DNA of 64,000 bases from Streptomyces buecherae (GTDB lineage: Bacteria; Actinomycetota; Actinomycetes; Streptomycetales; Streptomycetaceae), in NCBI RefSeq assembly GCF_014295035.1, contig NZ_CP060404.1, forward strand, positions 7,170,501-7,234,500, given 5' to 3'. A model generated the notes under the pieces. That model saw only the letters and a list, made by a program, of their open reading frames with translations, was not told where the DNA came from and did no database searches. Position numbers and translations under genes: made by a program. This document shows positions 11,464 through 20,661 of this stretch, piece after piece; positions within the stretch are counted from its first letter, which is position 1, and the number at the start of each line of letters is the position of its first letter.

Positions 11464-11585
11464 GCACCGCTCGCGGACGCGACGGCCACGGGACGGCCGC
11501 GCGCCGGGGGCGCCGCGTGCGGCCCGGCGCGGCCCGGTGGCGTGCGCGAAGCCCACCGGGCGGTAGCGCGGGGCCCGGGGAGCGA

Positions 11586-11617
11586 GGGGGCCGGGTCGGT
11601 GCGCCGACCCGGCCCCC
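11586..11617 (+). terminator. Hairpin terminator after the MFS fusion gene
   Basis: A perfect 14-bp inverted repeat with a 4-base loop (left arm gggggccgggtcgg) lies 120 bp after the MFS stop. No T-run follows. The rest of the 364-bp gap (11464-11827) shows no other supported feature except the GAAGGAGA ribosome binding site before 11828. Confidence 0.7.
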
Positions 11618-11827
11618 AGGCGTGCGGCCGGACGGTGCCGGCGGTCCGGGCCACACCGGGCACGGGCGGCGGCGCGGTGTCGCGACGTTGTCCGGCGGCG
11701 TGGGGCGCTCACGGCGTGCGCCGGGCGCACTCCTATTCCGACAATGCCGCACGCCGTGCCGCGCCCAGGCCGTACCGTAGCCGCGGGGGCGCAGATCTTG
11801 CGTACGCGTACGAAGGAGACTTCGCCA

Positions 11828-14350
11828 ATGGACCACGGCGCGTCGCCGGGTGAGGGCGACGACAGGGTGACCCCGGAGCCACCGGCCCGGGCGGCGCAGT
11901 CGCCTGCCCCGGGGCGGATACCGCTCGCGGTGGTCGTGGTGGACGGCGCCGGGCTCGTCACGCACTGGAGCATCGGTGCGCGCAAGCTGTTCGGCTACGA
12001 CCGGGAGGAGGCCGTGGGCGCGCCCGCGGTGGACCTCATGCCGGTCTCCGGCGCGTTCCGCGACGGCCGCGACGGCCGGGGAGACGGCGGTGTACCGCGG
12101 CCCGCCGACGCATCGGACGAGGGCGGTGCCCTCGCCGACTTCGCCGATCTCGCCGACTTCGCGGGCCTCGGCCCCTCCCTCGACCTCTCGCTGACCGGCG
12201 GGTCCGGCTACCCCACCGCGGGCCGCGCGCACCTGGCCGCCACCGAGCGCGGTCCCGGCCAGGTGCTGTGGTGGGCCTACCCGCTGGTGGGGCCCGGGCC
12301 CGAGCGGCTGCTGCTGTTGGCCGCCGACGCGCGGCGGCTGGCCGGCGACCGGGACTGGCACGAGCGGGTGGCGCCCGGGTTCGCGCTGCACACCGAGTTC
12401 GGCGAGGCGCGGGAGCTGGCCCGCCGGCTGCCCGAGATCCTGCCGAGCATGAGCCCGCGGGAGAGCGCCCGCATCGTGGCGCAGGTGCTGGAACTGGGCT
12501 ATCCCGTACTGGAGATCAGCCAACACGAGCGGGTGCCGGTCACCCCCGACTGGGGCGTGCCCAAGCGGGTCGAGCGACGCGCCCGGCTGGAGCGGGTGGT
12601 CCGCGACGAGGCGGCGGACCCGCGGACGGCCGCCGCTGCCGCCGCCGAACTGGCCTCCGACCTGGAGTACGCGGCGGTCCGCGAGCGGCTGGAGTTCCTG
12701 AACGAGGTCAGCGGCGCCATCGGCACCTCGCTCGACCTCGCCCGCACCATCGAGGAGGTCAGCGCGGCGGTCGTGCCGCGCTTCACCGACGTGGCGGGCA
12801 CCTACCTGCGCGAACAGGTCGTCGCCGGCGAGGGCTTCCCGGACGGCCCGCCCGACGCGACCACGATGTGGCACCGGGTGGCCGTGGAGCACAACGACGA
12901 ACCGGGCCGCTGGGAGGACGTCATCCCGGTCGGCGAGTCGATGCCCTTCCCCGTGCACACCCCGTTCTTCCAGTGCATGACCAGCGGCCAGCCGGTCCTG
13001 GTGCCGCGCATCTCCGAGCAGATGGGCAACGCGATCGCCGCGCAGTTCGAGAAGCGCGACATCAGCCCGCTGATCAACAACCGCTCCATGCTGGTGGTGC
13101 CGCTCAAGGCCCGCCAGGTGGTGCTGGGCTTCATGATCCTGCTCCGGCACCAGGAGCGGCCCGAGTTCAACGACATGGACCGGGTCACCGGCGCCGAACT
13201 CGCCGCACGGGCCGGGCTCGTGCTCGACAACGCGCGGATGTACACCCACCAGGAGAACGTCGCCGAGACGCTCCAGGACAGCATGCTGCCGCACATCGCC
13301 CCGCGCATGGCCGGCTGCGACACCGCCACCCGGTACCTGCCCGGCACCCGGCTCGGCCGGGTCGGCGGCGACTGGTTCGACAGCGTCAAGCTGCCCGGCT
13401 CGCGCACCGCCCTGGTGGTCGGCGACGTGATGGGGCACGGCCTGAACTCGGCCGCGATGATGGGCCAGTTGCGCACCGCCGTGCAGACCATGGCCGGCCT
13501 GGACATGCCGCCCACCCAGTTGCTGCGCCACCTCGACGACCTCGCCCAACGGCTCGGCGAGCACTACCTGGCCACCTGCCTGTACGCGGTCTACGACCCG
13601 ATCGGCGGCGAGTTGGCCATCGCCAACGCCGGGCACATCCCGCCCGTCCTCGTCCGGGCCGGGGACGGCCGCAGCGAGCTGCTCAACCTGCCCACGGGCG
13701 CGCCGATCGGCGTGGGCGGCGTGCCGTTCGAGACGGTGCGGGTGCCCGTCGAGCCCGGCGACCGGCTGGTGCTGTGCACGGACGGCCTGGTCGAGGTGCG
13801 CGGCGAGGACATCGCGGTGGGCCTGGCCGCGCTGTGCGAGTCCGCCGCTCACCCGGCCGCCTCCATGGACGACGCCTGCGACACCATCATCCGCTCGCTG
13901 GCCGGGACGTTGAACCGGGGCCGTGGCGGGCGCAAGGACGACGTGGCCCTTCTCATGGCCCGGTTGAACGGCATCGCCGCCGAGGACGTGGCCGACTGGG
14001 AGCTGGCCCCGCAGCCGCGCTCGGTGCGCGCCGTGCGCCGCTACGTACGCGAGCAACTGTGCCGCTGGGGCCTGGACGAGGCCGTGCCCACCGCCGAGCT
14101 GCTGGTCAGCGAGGTGGTGACGAACGCGGTGCGGCACGCCAGGCAGGTCGTACGGGTGCGCCTGGTGCGCACGGACGCGCTGCTGTGCGAGGTGCGCGAC
14201 GACGACCACACGCTGCCCGCGCTGCTGGACGCCGCGCCCGACGCCGAGTTCGGGCGCGGGCTGCGGGTGGTGAGCAGGCTGGCCAGCGAGTGGGGCACCA
14301 GCCGCACGGCCGAGGGCAAGACGGTCTGGTTCGAACAGTCGCTTGGCTAG
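11828..14350 (+). CDS. PAS-GAF-SpoIIE (PP2C) phosphatase with C-terminal HATPase
   Basis: 840-residue soluble signalling protein. Domains in order: PAS-like sensor (about 20-75, VVVDGAGLVTHWSIGARKLFGY), a variable middle, GAF domain (about 285-475, NEVSGAIGTSLDL onward), SpoIIE-type PP2C phosphatase (about 480-715, GGDWFDSVKL, VVGDVMGHGLNSAAMMGQLR, LCTDGLVEVR, KDDVALLMARL) and an anti-sigma-type HATPase (about 730-840). Such multi-domain proteins are abundant in Streptomyces and act on STAS antagonists in sigma-factor partner switching. The start at 11828 was chosen for the GAAGGAGAC ribosome site; an upstream in-frame start gives an unnatural leader. Its ligand and target are unknown. Confidence 0.9.
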   Translation: MDHGASPGEGDDRVTPEPPARAAQSPAPGRIPLAVVVVDGAGLVTHWSIGARKLFGYDREEAVGAPAVDLMPVSGAFRDGRDGRGDGGVPRPADASDEGGALADFADLADFAGLGPSLDLSLTGGSGYPTAGRAHLAATERGPGQVLWWAYPLVGPGPERLLLLAADARRLAGDRDWHERVAPGFALHTEFGEARELARRLPEILPSMSPRESARIVAQVLELGYPVLEISQHERVPVTPDWGVPKRVERRARLERVVRDEAADPRTAAAAAAELASDLEYAAVRERLEFLNEVSGAIGTSLDLARTIEEVSAAVVPRFTDVAGTYLREQVVAGEGFPDGPPDATTMWHRVAVEHNDEPGRWEDVIPVGESMPFPVHTPFFQCMTSGQPVLVPRISEQMGNAIAAQFEKRDISPLINNRSMLVVPLKARQVVLGFMILLRHQERPEFNDMDRVTGAELAARAGLVLDNARMYTHQENVAETLQDSMLPHIAPRMAGCDTATRYLPGTRLGRVGGDWFDSVKLPGSRTALVVGDVMGHGLNSAAMMGQLRTAVQTMAGLDMPPTQLLRHLDDLAQRLGEHYLATCLYAVYDPIGGELAIANAGHIPPVLVRAGDGRSELLNLPTGAPIGVGGVPFETVRVPVEPGDRLVLCTDGLVEVRGEDIAVGLAALCESAAHPAASMDDACDTIIRSLAGTLNRGRGGRKDDVALLMARLNGIAAEDVADWELAPQPRSVRAVRRYVREQLCRWGLDEAVPTAELLVSEVVTNAVRHARQVVRVRLVRTDALLCEVRDDDHTLPALLDAAPDAEFGRGLRVVSRLASEWGTSRTAEGKTVWFEQSLG

Positions 14351-14537
14351 CCGTACCGCCCTGTGAGGTGGGGGACGCGGCTGGCGCCCGCGTTCGGCGT
14401 CGGCCGGTCGGTGGACGCGGTTCCGGGTGGCGGCCCGTCGCGGGCGAGGCGGCGGGACGGCGGCTGGCCGGTGGCGGAATGGGGAAACTTTCGATCGGCC
14501 GCTTGTGCCGGCCGGCCCCGGCCAGTAGCAATTGGGC

Positions 14538-15260
14538 ATGACTGAGTCGACCGGCTACGTACGGGCCTGGGAAGAGTACTGGCGGGACGCCCCCACCGAG
14601 CCGGGCGGCGTCCTGTGGGACGCCCCGGCGCAGCACACCGCGGGGTTGCACCTGCCGTTGTTCCAGGCCGAGTTCGACCCGGAGTTGCCGCTGCTCGACG
14701 TCGGGTGCGGAAACGGCACCCAGAGCCGCTACCTGGCCCAGCACTTCGACCGGGTGATCGGCGTGGACCTGTCGCACGCGGCCGTGACCCGCGCCCGCGC
14801 CGACGACCCGGCGGGCGTGGCCAGTTACCGGCAGTTGGACGCGGCCAACCTGCCGGCCGTACGGGCGCTGCACGCCGAACTCGGCGACGCCAACATCTAC
14901 CTGCGCGGCGTGCTGCACCAGTGCGACAGCCGCGACCTGGCGCGCGTCGCCGAGGCCATCGCGGTGCTGACCGGCGCGCGCGGGCGGGCCTTCGTCGTCG
15001 AACTGGCCGAGGAGGCCGGGCGGGTGCTGCGGGGCCTGGCGAGCGGGCCGGGCGGGCCGCCGCCCAAGCTCGCCGCGGTCTTCGAGCACGGCATCGCCCC
15101 CGGCGAGGTCTCCGACCAGGTCGTGCCCGACCTGCTGAGCGCCGCGCGGCTGCACTGCCTGGCGAGCGGCGAACTCCCCCTCACCACGACCGAACACGCC
15201 CCCGACGGCACGCTGATCGTCCTGCCGTCCGCGTGGTGGCTGGTGACGCGCGCCGCCTGA
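14538..15260 (+). CDS. Class I SAM-dependent methyltransferase
   Basis: 240-residue methyltransferase with motif I PLLDVGCGNGTQSR at about residues 52-65, an acidic motif II (VIGVDLS) and a Rossmann-type order of segments. The ATG at 14538 is used; a TTG six bases upstream is possible. The ribosome site is weak. It stands alone, 187 bp after the phosphatase gene and before a strong hairpin. Substrate is not predictable from sequence. Confidence 0.85.
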   Translation: MTESTGYVRAWEEYWRDAPTEPGGVLWDAPAQHTAGLHLPLFQAEFDPELPLLDVGCGNGTQSRYLAQHFDRVIGVDLSHAAVTRARADDPAGVASYRQLDAANLPAVRALHAELGDANIYLRGVLHQCDSRDLARVAEAIAVLTGARGRAFVVELAEEAGRVLRGLASGPGGPPPKLAAVFEHGIAPGEVSDQVVPDLLSAARLHCLASGELPLTTTEHAPDGTLIVLPSAWWLVTRAA

Positions 15261-15281
15261 CCGTCCGTGACCGACCGTGAT

Positions 15282-15312
15282 CGGCCCGGCGGGCCACCGG
15301 CCCGCCGGGCCG
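15282..15312 (+). terminator. Hairpin terminator after the methyltransferase gene
   Basis: A perfect 14-bp inverted repeat with a 3-base loop (left arm cggcccggcgggcc) starts 21 bp after the methyltransferase stop. No T-run. Confidence 0.7.
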
Positions 15313-15618
15313 TCGTGCTGCCCGGACCCGACCGCGGCGAGGGGCGCGCGGCGCGTCGCCGTGCGGGCCGGCGCGCCCCGGTGTCATGGTGCCCGGCGCT
15401 CCGGGCGGGGTCGCGGCGGTGGTGGTGGGAGTCCACGGAGCGGGCGGGTCATGTGCCGTCGCCCACACCCCGTCCGCACGTGACGTTCGGTCATATCCGC
15501 ATACCCAGGAATATGTCGGACCGTTCGGGCGGTGATCGGCGCCGGGCGTGCTCCGTTCGGCGGGTCCCAGGCGCCTGGTGGGGCGCCTGGGGAGGGGGGT
15601 CCGGTAGCGGGCCTTGAA

Positions 15619-15660
15619 CCTGTGGGGCAGACTGTTCCACAGGGGCAGCTTGTTCCACAG
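15619..15660. promoter_or_regulatory. Repeated TGTTCCACAG elements upstream of the MMPL transporter
   Basis: TGTTCCACAG occurs twice, at 15633-15642 and 15651-15660, in direct orientation 18 bp apart, and an inverted half (CCTGTGG at 15619-15625) precedes them. The array sits about 90 bp upstream of the MMPL start in an otherwise featureless 490-bp gap (15261-15750), where regulator sites are expected. The binding protein is unknown; no regulator gene is adjacent. Confidence 0.4.
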
Positions 15661-15750
15661 TGCGTGGACGGGCGGCTCTGACATGCGCCGCCGTCGTCCT
15701 GGCCGCCGCCAGTCACCGCGGTCGATCGTTCGAGTTGAAGGAATTGTCAG

Positions 15751-18015
15751 ATGTTCGCTTCCCTGGCCCGGTTCACCTCCGGTCGCAGCAGACTCGTTCT
15801 GTATCTCTCAGGTGTCCTCTTCCTCGTCGCGGGTGCGCTGGGCGGCGGAGTCATCTCCAAGCTGTCCTCCGGCGGCTTCGTCGACAGCTCCACCGAGTCG
15901 GCCAAGACCGCCGAGGTCATGGACGAACGTTTCCACGCCGGCGCCCCCAACCTCACCCTGCTGATCACCGACAAGCGCGGCGTGGACGCCCCCGAGGTGG
16001 CCAAGGCCGGCCAGGACATCACGGCCCGCCTCGGCAAGGAGCCGCACGTCGAGCAGGCCGTCTCCTACTGGTCCCTGGGCAAGGCCGAGTCGCTGCGCGG
16101 CAAGGACGGCGACAGCGCCCTGGTGATGGCGCGCATCCTGGGCAACGAGGACGAGGTCCAGGACCGGTTCGACAAGTTCGCCTCCCGGTACGAGGGCAAG
16201 GTCGACGGCGTCGAGGTCGAGATCGGCGGCACCGTCCTCGCCAACAAGGAGATCTTCGACATCACGGAGAAGGATCTCGTCAAGATCGAGATGATCACCT
16301 TCCCGATCCTGCTCGTCGTGATGCTCTTCGTCTTCCGCAGCCTGGTGGCGGCCACCGTGCCGCTCATGGTCGGTGGTCTGACGATCGTCTCCGTGCTGCT
16401 GACGATGCGTATCCTCACGCTGTTCACCGACGTCTCCGTGATGGCCACCAACGTCGCCACCGGCCTCGGGCTCGGCCTCGCCATCGACTACAGCCTCATC
16501 CTCATCAAACGCTACCGGGAGGAACTCGGGCGCGGCGTGGACACCGACGGGGCCATCTCCATCGCGCTGCGCACCGCGGGCCGCACCGTCGTCTTCTCCG
16601 CCGTCACCGTGGCGCTGGCCATGGGCGCGCTGCTCGTCTTCCCGTTCTACTTCCTGCGCTCCTTCGCCTACGCCGGCATCCCCACCGCGCTGCTCGCCGC
16701 GCTGGTGTCGGTGACCTTCCTGCCCGCGCTGCTGAAGGCGCTCGGCCCGCGTATCGACAAGGGCCGCATCCTGGGCAAGAAGAAGCCCACCACGCCCAGG
16801 CCGGAAGAGGGCTTCTGGCACCGTACGGCGATCACCGTCATGCGCTTCCCGGTGCCGATCGCCGCGGTCGTCATCGGACTGCTGCTCTTCCTCGGGGCGC
16901 CGTTCCTGGACCTGAAGATGAGCCTGGCCGACGAGCGGGTGCTGCCGACCAGCACCCAGTCGCGTCAGGTGGGCGAGACGCTCCGGAAGGACTTCAACGC
17001 CCAGGAGACGCAGGCCCTCAACGTCGTCCTGAACGATACGCCGGGCAAGGGCGAGCGCGGCAACGTCGCCGGCTACGCCGAGCGGCTGTCCACGCTGCAC
17101 AACGTGGCCCGCGTCGACACCGAGATCGGCACCTTCGCCGGCGGCCAGCGCGTCGCCCCGCCGACCCCGGCCGCCGACCGGTTCGGCGTCACCGACAGCA
17201 CGTACCTGTCGGTGGTGCCCAAGAGCCAGTCGCTGTCCGAGAAGGGTCGCCAGCTCGTCCAGGACATCCGCGCCGTCGACGCCCCGTACGACGTGCAGGT
17301 GGGCGGCCCGGCGGCGGAGCTGCACGACGCCATCGAGTCGATGAACGACAAGCTGCCGCTGGGCCTCGGCGTCATCGCGATCAGCTCGTTCATCGTGCTG
17401 TTCCTGTTCACCGGCAGCATCGTGCTGCCGCTCAAGGCGCTGGTGCTCAACTGCCTGAGCCTGAGCGCCACCCTCGGCGTGCTCGTCTGGGGCTTCCAGA
17501 ACGGCCACCTGGAGGGGATCGTCGGCGACTTTGCGGTCACCGGGACCATCACCTGGACCGTGCCGATCCTGCTGTTCTGCGTCGCCTTCGGCCTGTCCAT
17601 GGACTACGAGGTCTTCCTGCTCTCCCGGATCAAGGAGGAGCACGACCTCACCAAGGACAACACCCAGGCGGTGGCGCGCGGCCTGGAGCACACCGGGTCG
17701 ACGGTCACCGCCGCCGCCGTGCTGATCGCGATCGTCTTCCTCGGCTTCATCATGAGCTCCATCAGCTACATGAAGGCCATCGGCGTCGGCCTCTCGCTCG
17801 CGGTCCTCATGGACGCCACGCTGGTACGTGGCGCCCTGGTGCCCGCGTTCATGCGGCTCGCCGGCCGCGCCAACTGGTGGGCACCGGGCCCGCTGCGGGC
17901 GCTGCACGCCAAGATCGGCCTGCGCGAGGGCGACGCGCAGCCCCTCCCGGCGCCGGTCAAGCCGGACGACTCGGGCGCGCCCGAGCGTGACCTGGAGCCC
18001 GCCAACCGCGACTAG
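15751..18015 (+). CDS. MMPL family transporter (RND superfamily)
   Basis: 754-residue membrane transporter of the MmpL/ActII-3-like group, which exports lipids, polyketides or siderophores in actinobacteria. It has an N-terminal helix, an extracellular porter-like domain, a block of five to six helices with the conserved GLGLAIDYSLILIKRYREE, then a second extracellular domain and a second block with the matching AFGLSMDYEVFLLSRIKEEHD. The duplicated Asp-Tyr pairs are typical of proton relay in this family. The C-terminal tail is short and charged. ATG 15751 follows GAAGGAA. It appears monocistronic, bounded by a long hairpin downstream. Substrate unknown. Confidence 0.9.
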   Translation: MFASLARFTSGRSRLVLYLSGVLFLVAGALGGGVISKLSSGGFVDSSTESAKTAEVMDERFHAGAPNLTLLITDKRGVDAPEVAKAGQDITARLGKEPHVEQAVSYWSLGKAESLRGKDGDSALVMARILGNEDEVQDRFDKFASRYEGKVDGVEVEIGGTVLANKEIFDITEKDLVKIEMITFPILLVVMLFVFRSLVAATVPLMVGGLTIVSVLLTMRILTLFTDVSVMATNVATGLGLGLAIDYSLILIKRYREELGRGVDTDGAISIALRTAGRTVVFSAVTVALAMGALLVFPFYFLRSFAYAGIPTALLAALVSVTFLPALLKALGPRIDKGRILGKKKPTTPRPEEGFWHRTAITVMRFPVPIAAVVIGLLLFLGAPFLDLKMSLADERVLPTSTQSRQVGETLRKDFNAQETQALNVVLNDTPGKGERGNVAGYAERLSTLHNVARVDTEIGTFAGGQRVAPPTPAADRFGVTDSTYLSVVPKSQSLSEKGRQLVQDIRAVDAPYDVQVGGPAAELHDAIESMNDKLPLGLGVIAISSFIVLFLFTGSIVLPLKALVLNCLSLSATLGVLVWGFQNGHLEGIVGDFAVTGTITWTVPILLFCVAFGLSMDYEVFLLSRIKEEHDLTKDNTQAVARGLEHTGSTVTAAAVLIAIVFLGFIMSSISYMKAIGVGLSLAVLMDATLVRGALVPAFMRLAGRANWWAPGPLRALHAKIGLREGDAQPLPAPVKPDDSGAPERDLEPANRD

Positions 18016-18035
18016 CGCGCGGCCGGGCCCCGGGA

Positions 18036-18079
18036 CGGGGGCGGGCGGGACCGAGCCGGTCTCGCCCGCCCCCGCTTTC
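18036..18079 (+). terminator. Strong intrinsic terminator after the MMPL gene
   Basis: A 17-bp stem with one G-U pair and a 5-base loop (left arm from 18036, right arm to 18074) is followed by CTTTCTT. This is the most canonical terminator in the window. Confidence 0.85.
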
Positions 18080-18434
18080 TTGCCTCCCCGCCCCGCGCGC
18101 ACTCGCCACGGCCCCCGCCGCCGACCCGCGCCCACCGCGCCCCGGCGGATACTCCGGCGGCCCGCCGGCCCGGCGCGCGTTCCCGCGCCCGGGGCGGCCC
18201 CACGCCGCGAGACGGTGGGACGCGGGCCGTCACAGGGGGTGCGCCGACCCGGCGTGCCGGGTCATCATGGGGCACGGTCGTGCCGGCGTGCCCGGCCGGC
18301 CGTCCGGCGCGCGCCGCGCCGGTCCGCGCGCGTCCCGGGCCGAGCGGGGGCCGGTGGGGTGTTCGGGTGCCGGCGGCGAACAACTGACGTCGGGGTTCGT
18401 GCGCGGCCCCTTCCGCCTGCGGTAGAACGGGTTA
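18080..18434. other. Intergenic region upstream of the peptidase operon
   Basis: No supported gene. A 7-bp inverted repeat gacccgg-cgtg-ccgggtc lies at 18246-18263, about 170 bp before the M55 start. The promoter of the three-peptidase operon should lie here. Confidence 0.35.
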
Positions 18435-19271
18435 ATGGTGAAGATCCTCATCTCCGCGGACATGGAGGGCGCCACCGGCGTGACCTGGCCCGCCGACGTC
18501 CTGCCCGGCACGCCCCAGTGGGAACGCTGCCGCGCGCTGTTCACCTCCGACGTGAACGCGGCCGTCCTCGGCTTCCTCGACGGCGGCGCCGACGAGGTGC
18601 TCATCAACGAGGCGCACTGGACGATGCGCAACCTGCTCCTGGAGCAACTGGACGAACGCGCCCTGCTCCTCACGGGCCGGCACAAGAGCCTCAGCATGGT
18701 GGAGGGCGTGCAACACGGCGACGTGGACGGCATCGCGTTCGTCGGCTACCACACCGGCGCCGGCAGCGAGGGCGTCCTGGCCCACACCTACCTGGCCAAC
18801 TCCATCACCGGCGTATGGGTCAACGGTGTCCGAGCCAGCGAGGGCCGGCTCAACGCGCTGGTGGTCGCCGAGTACGGGGTGCCGGTCGTCCTGGTCACCG
18901 GCGACGACCTGACCTGCGAGGACGCCAAGGGGTACGCCCCGCGTGCGCGGATGGTCGCGGTCAAGGACCACGTGTCGCGGTACGCCGCGGTCTGCCGCCC
19001 CCCGGCCCGTACGGCGGCCGACATCCGGGCCGCGGCGCGCGAGGCGACCGCGCTGGCCGCGCGCGGCGAGCCGGAGCGGGCCGGGCCGCACGAGGTGGTG
19101 GTCGAGTTCGACGCCGAGCACCTGGCGGGCGCCGCGACGGTGGTGCCGGGCGTGGAGCGGCGCGGCGAGCGGCGGGTGGCGTACACCTCGCCGACGATGT
19201 ACGAGGGCATCCGCTGCTTCAAGGCGGTGACCACCGTCGTATCGGCGGCGGTCGAGGAACAGTACGGCTGA
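18435..19271 (+). CDS. M55 family metallopeptidase (D-aminopeptidase DppA-like)
   Basis: 278-residue cytoplasmic zinc peptidase. The start, MVKILISADMEGATGV, contains the DxEG metal-binding motif that opens DppA-type D-aminopeptidases. An INEAHW segment near residue 58 and GYHTGAGSEGVLAHTY near residue 101 supply further His ligands. Bacillus subtilis DppA, a member of the family, releases D-amino acids from peptides. It starts an operon with M20 and S9 peptidases (13-bp and 3-bp gaps), suggesting stepwise peptide breakdown. ATG 18435 has only a weak ribosome site. Confidence 0.88.
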   Translation: MVKILISADMEGATGVTWPADVLPGTPQWERCRALFTSDVNAAVLGFLDGGADEVLINEAHWTMRNLLLEQLDERALLLTGRHKSLSMVEGVQHGDVDGIAFVGYHTGAGSEGVLAHTYLANSITGVWVNGVRASEGRLNALVVAEYGVPVVLVTGDDLTCEDAKGYAPRARMVAVKDHVSRYAAVCRPPARTAADIRAAAREATALAARGEPERAGPHEVVVEFDAEHLAGAATVVPGVERRGERRVAYTSPTMYEGIRCFKAVTTVVSAAVEEQYG

Positions 19272-19284
19272 GCGGGGGAGAGAC

Positions 19285-20658
19285 ATGACGCCGACGCGAG
19301 GCGGCAACGACACCACGGGCGGGCCCGCCCTCGACGGGCAGGCGCTCGACGAGGTGGTGCGCTTCACCTCGGACCTGATCCGGATCGACACCACCAACCG
19401 GGGCGGCGGCTCCTGTTGGGAGCGGCCGGCCGCGGAGTACGTGGCCGAGCGGCTGAGCGACGCGGGCGTGGAGGCGCACCTGCTCGAAGCGGCGCCCGGG
19501 CGCACCAACGTCGTGGCCCGTGTCGAGGGCCGGGACCGCGCCGCGCCCGGGCTGCTGGTCCACGGGCACCTGGACGTGGTGCCCGCCGAGGCGGCCGACT
19601 GGAGCGTGCACCCCTTCTCCGGCGAGATCCGCGACGGCGTGGTCTGGGGCCGAGGCGCCATCGACATGAAGAACATGGACGCGATGATGGTCGCCGTCGT
19701 CCGCGCCTGGCAGCGGCTCGGCCTGCGCCCGCGACGCGATGTCGTCTTCGCCTTCACCGCCGACGAGGAGGACAGCGCCGACGCCGGCTCCAGCTTCCTC
19801 GCCGACCGGCACGCGGACCTCTTCGCCGGCTGCACCGAGGGCGTCAGCGAGTCCGGCGCCTTCACCTACTACGGCACCACGCCGGGCGCCGAGCGGGTGC
19901 GCCGCCTCTACCCGGTCGCCGCCGGCGAGCGGGGCACCGCCTGGCTGCGGCTGACCGCGCGCGGCCGGGCCGGACACGGGTCGAAGATCAACCACGACAA
20001 CGCGGTCAGCCGACTGGCCGCCGCCGTGGCCCGGATCGGGGAGCACCGCTGGCCGGTGCGGCTGACCCCGACGGTGCGCAGCGCGCTGACCGAACTGGCC
20101 CAGCTCTACGGCGTCAAGGCCGAGCTGGACGCCCCCGACTTCGACGTGGACGCCCTCCTCGCCGAACTCGGCAGCGCCGCCGACCTGATCGCCCCCACCG
20201 TGCGCAACAGCACCAACCCCACGATGCTCGACGCCGGCTACAAGGTGAACGTCATCCCCGGCAGCGCCACCGCCTACGTCGACGGGCGGGTGCTGCCCGG
20301 CTGCGAGGCGGAGTTCGAGGCCACCCTCGACGCGCTGACCGGACCCGGCGTCGACTGGGAGTACCACCACCGCGAGGTCCCGCTGTCGGCCCCGGTGGAG
20401 GCGCCCGCGTTCGCGGCCATGCGCGCGGCCGTCGAGCGCTTCGACCCGGACGGGCACGTCGTCCCGTACTGCATGGCGGGCGGCACCGACGCCAAGCAGT
20501 TCTCGCGCCTGGGCATCACCGGGTACGGCTTCTCACCGCTGAAGCTGCCCCCGGGCTTCGACTACGCGGCGCTCTTTCACGGCGTGGACGAGCGGGTGCC
20601 CGTCGAGGCCCTGCACTTCGGCGTCCGCGTCCTCGATCACTTTCTGCGGGAGGCATGA
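19285..20658 (+). CDS. M20/M25/M40 family metallopeptidase or amidohydrolase
   Basis: 457-residue zinc hydrolase. Metal and catalytic motifs are visible: LLVHGHLDVVPAE, then WGRGAIDMKNMDAMM, the catalytic FTADEEDSADAG, and a C-terminal ALFHGVDERVPVE with the last His ligand. The dimerisation insert lies in between. Length fits the DapE/ArgE/carboxypeptidase G group. GGGGGAGAG precedes the ATG at 19285. Placed between an M55 and an S9 peptidase, it most likely cleaves peptides or acylated amino acids. Confidence 0.9.
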   Translation: MTPTRGGNDTTGGPALDGQALDEVVRFTSDLIRIDTTNRGGGSCWERPAAEYVAERLSDAGVEAHLLEAAPGRTNVVARVEGRDRAAPGLLVHGHLDVVPAEAADWSVHPFSGEIRDGVVWGRGAIDMKNMDAMMVAVVRAWQRLGLRPRRDVVFAFTADEEDSADAGSSFLADRHADLFAGCTEGVSESGAFTYYGTTPGAERVRRLYPVAAGERGTAWLRLTARGRAGHGSKINHDNAVSRLAAAVARIGEHRWPVRLTPTVRSALTELAQLYGVKAELDAPDFDVDALLAELGSAADLIAPTVRNSTNPTMLDAGYKVNVIPGSATAYVDGRVLPGCEAEFEATLDALTGPGVDWEYHHREVPLSAPVEAPAFAAMRAAVERFDPDGHVVPYCMAGGTDAKQFSRLGITGYGFSPLKLPPGFDYAALFHGVDERVPVEALHFGVRVLDHFLREA

Positions 20659-20661
20659 GAG

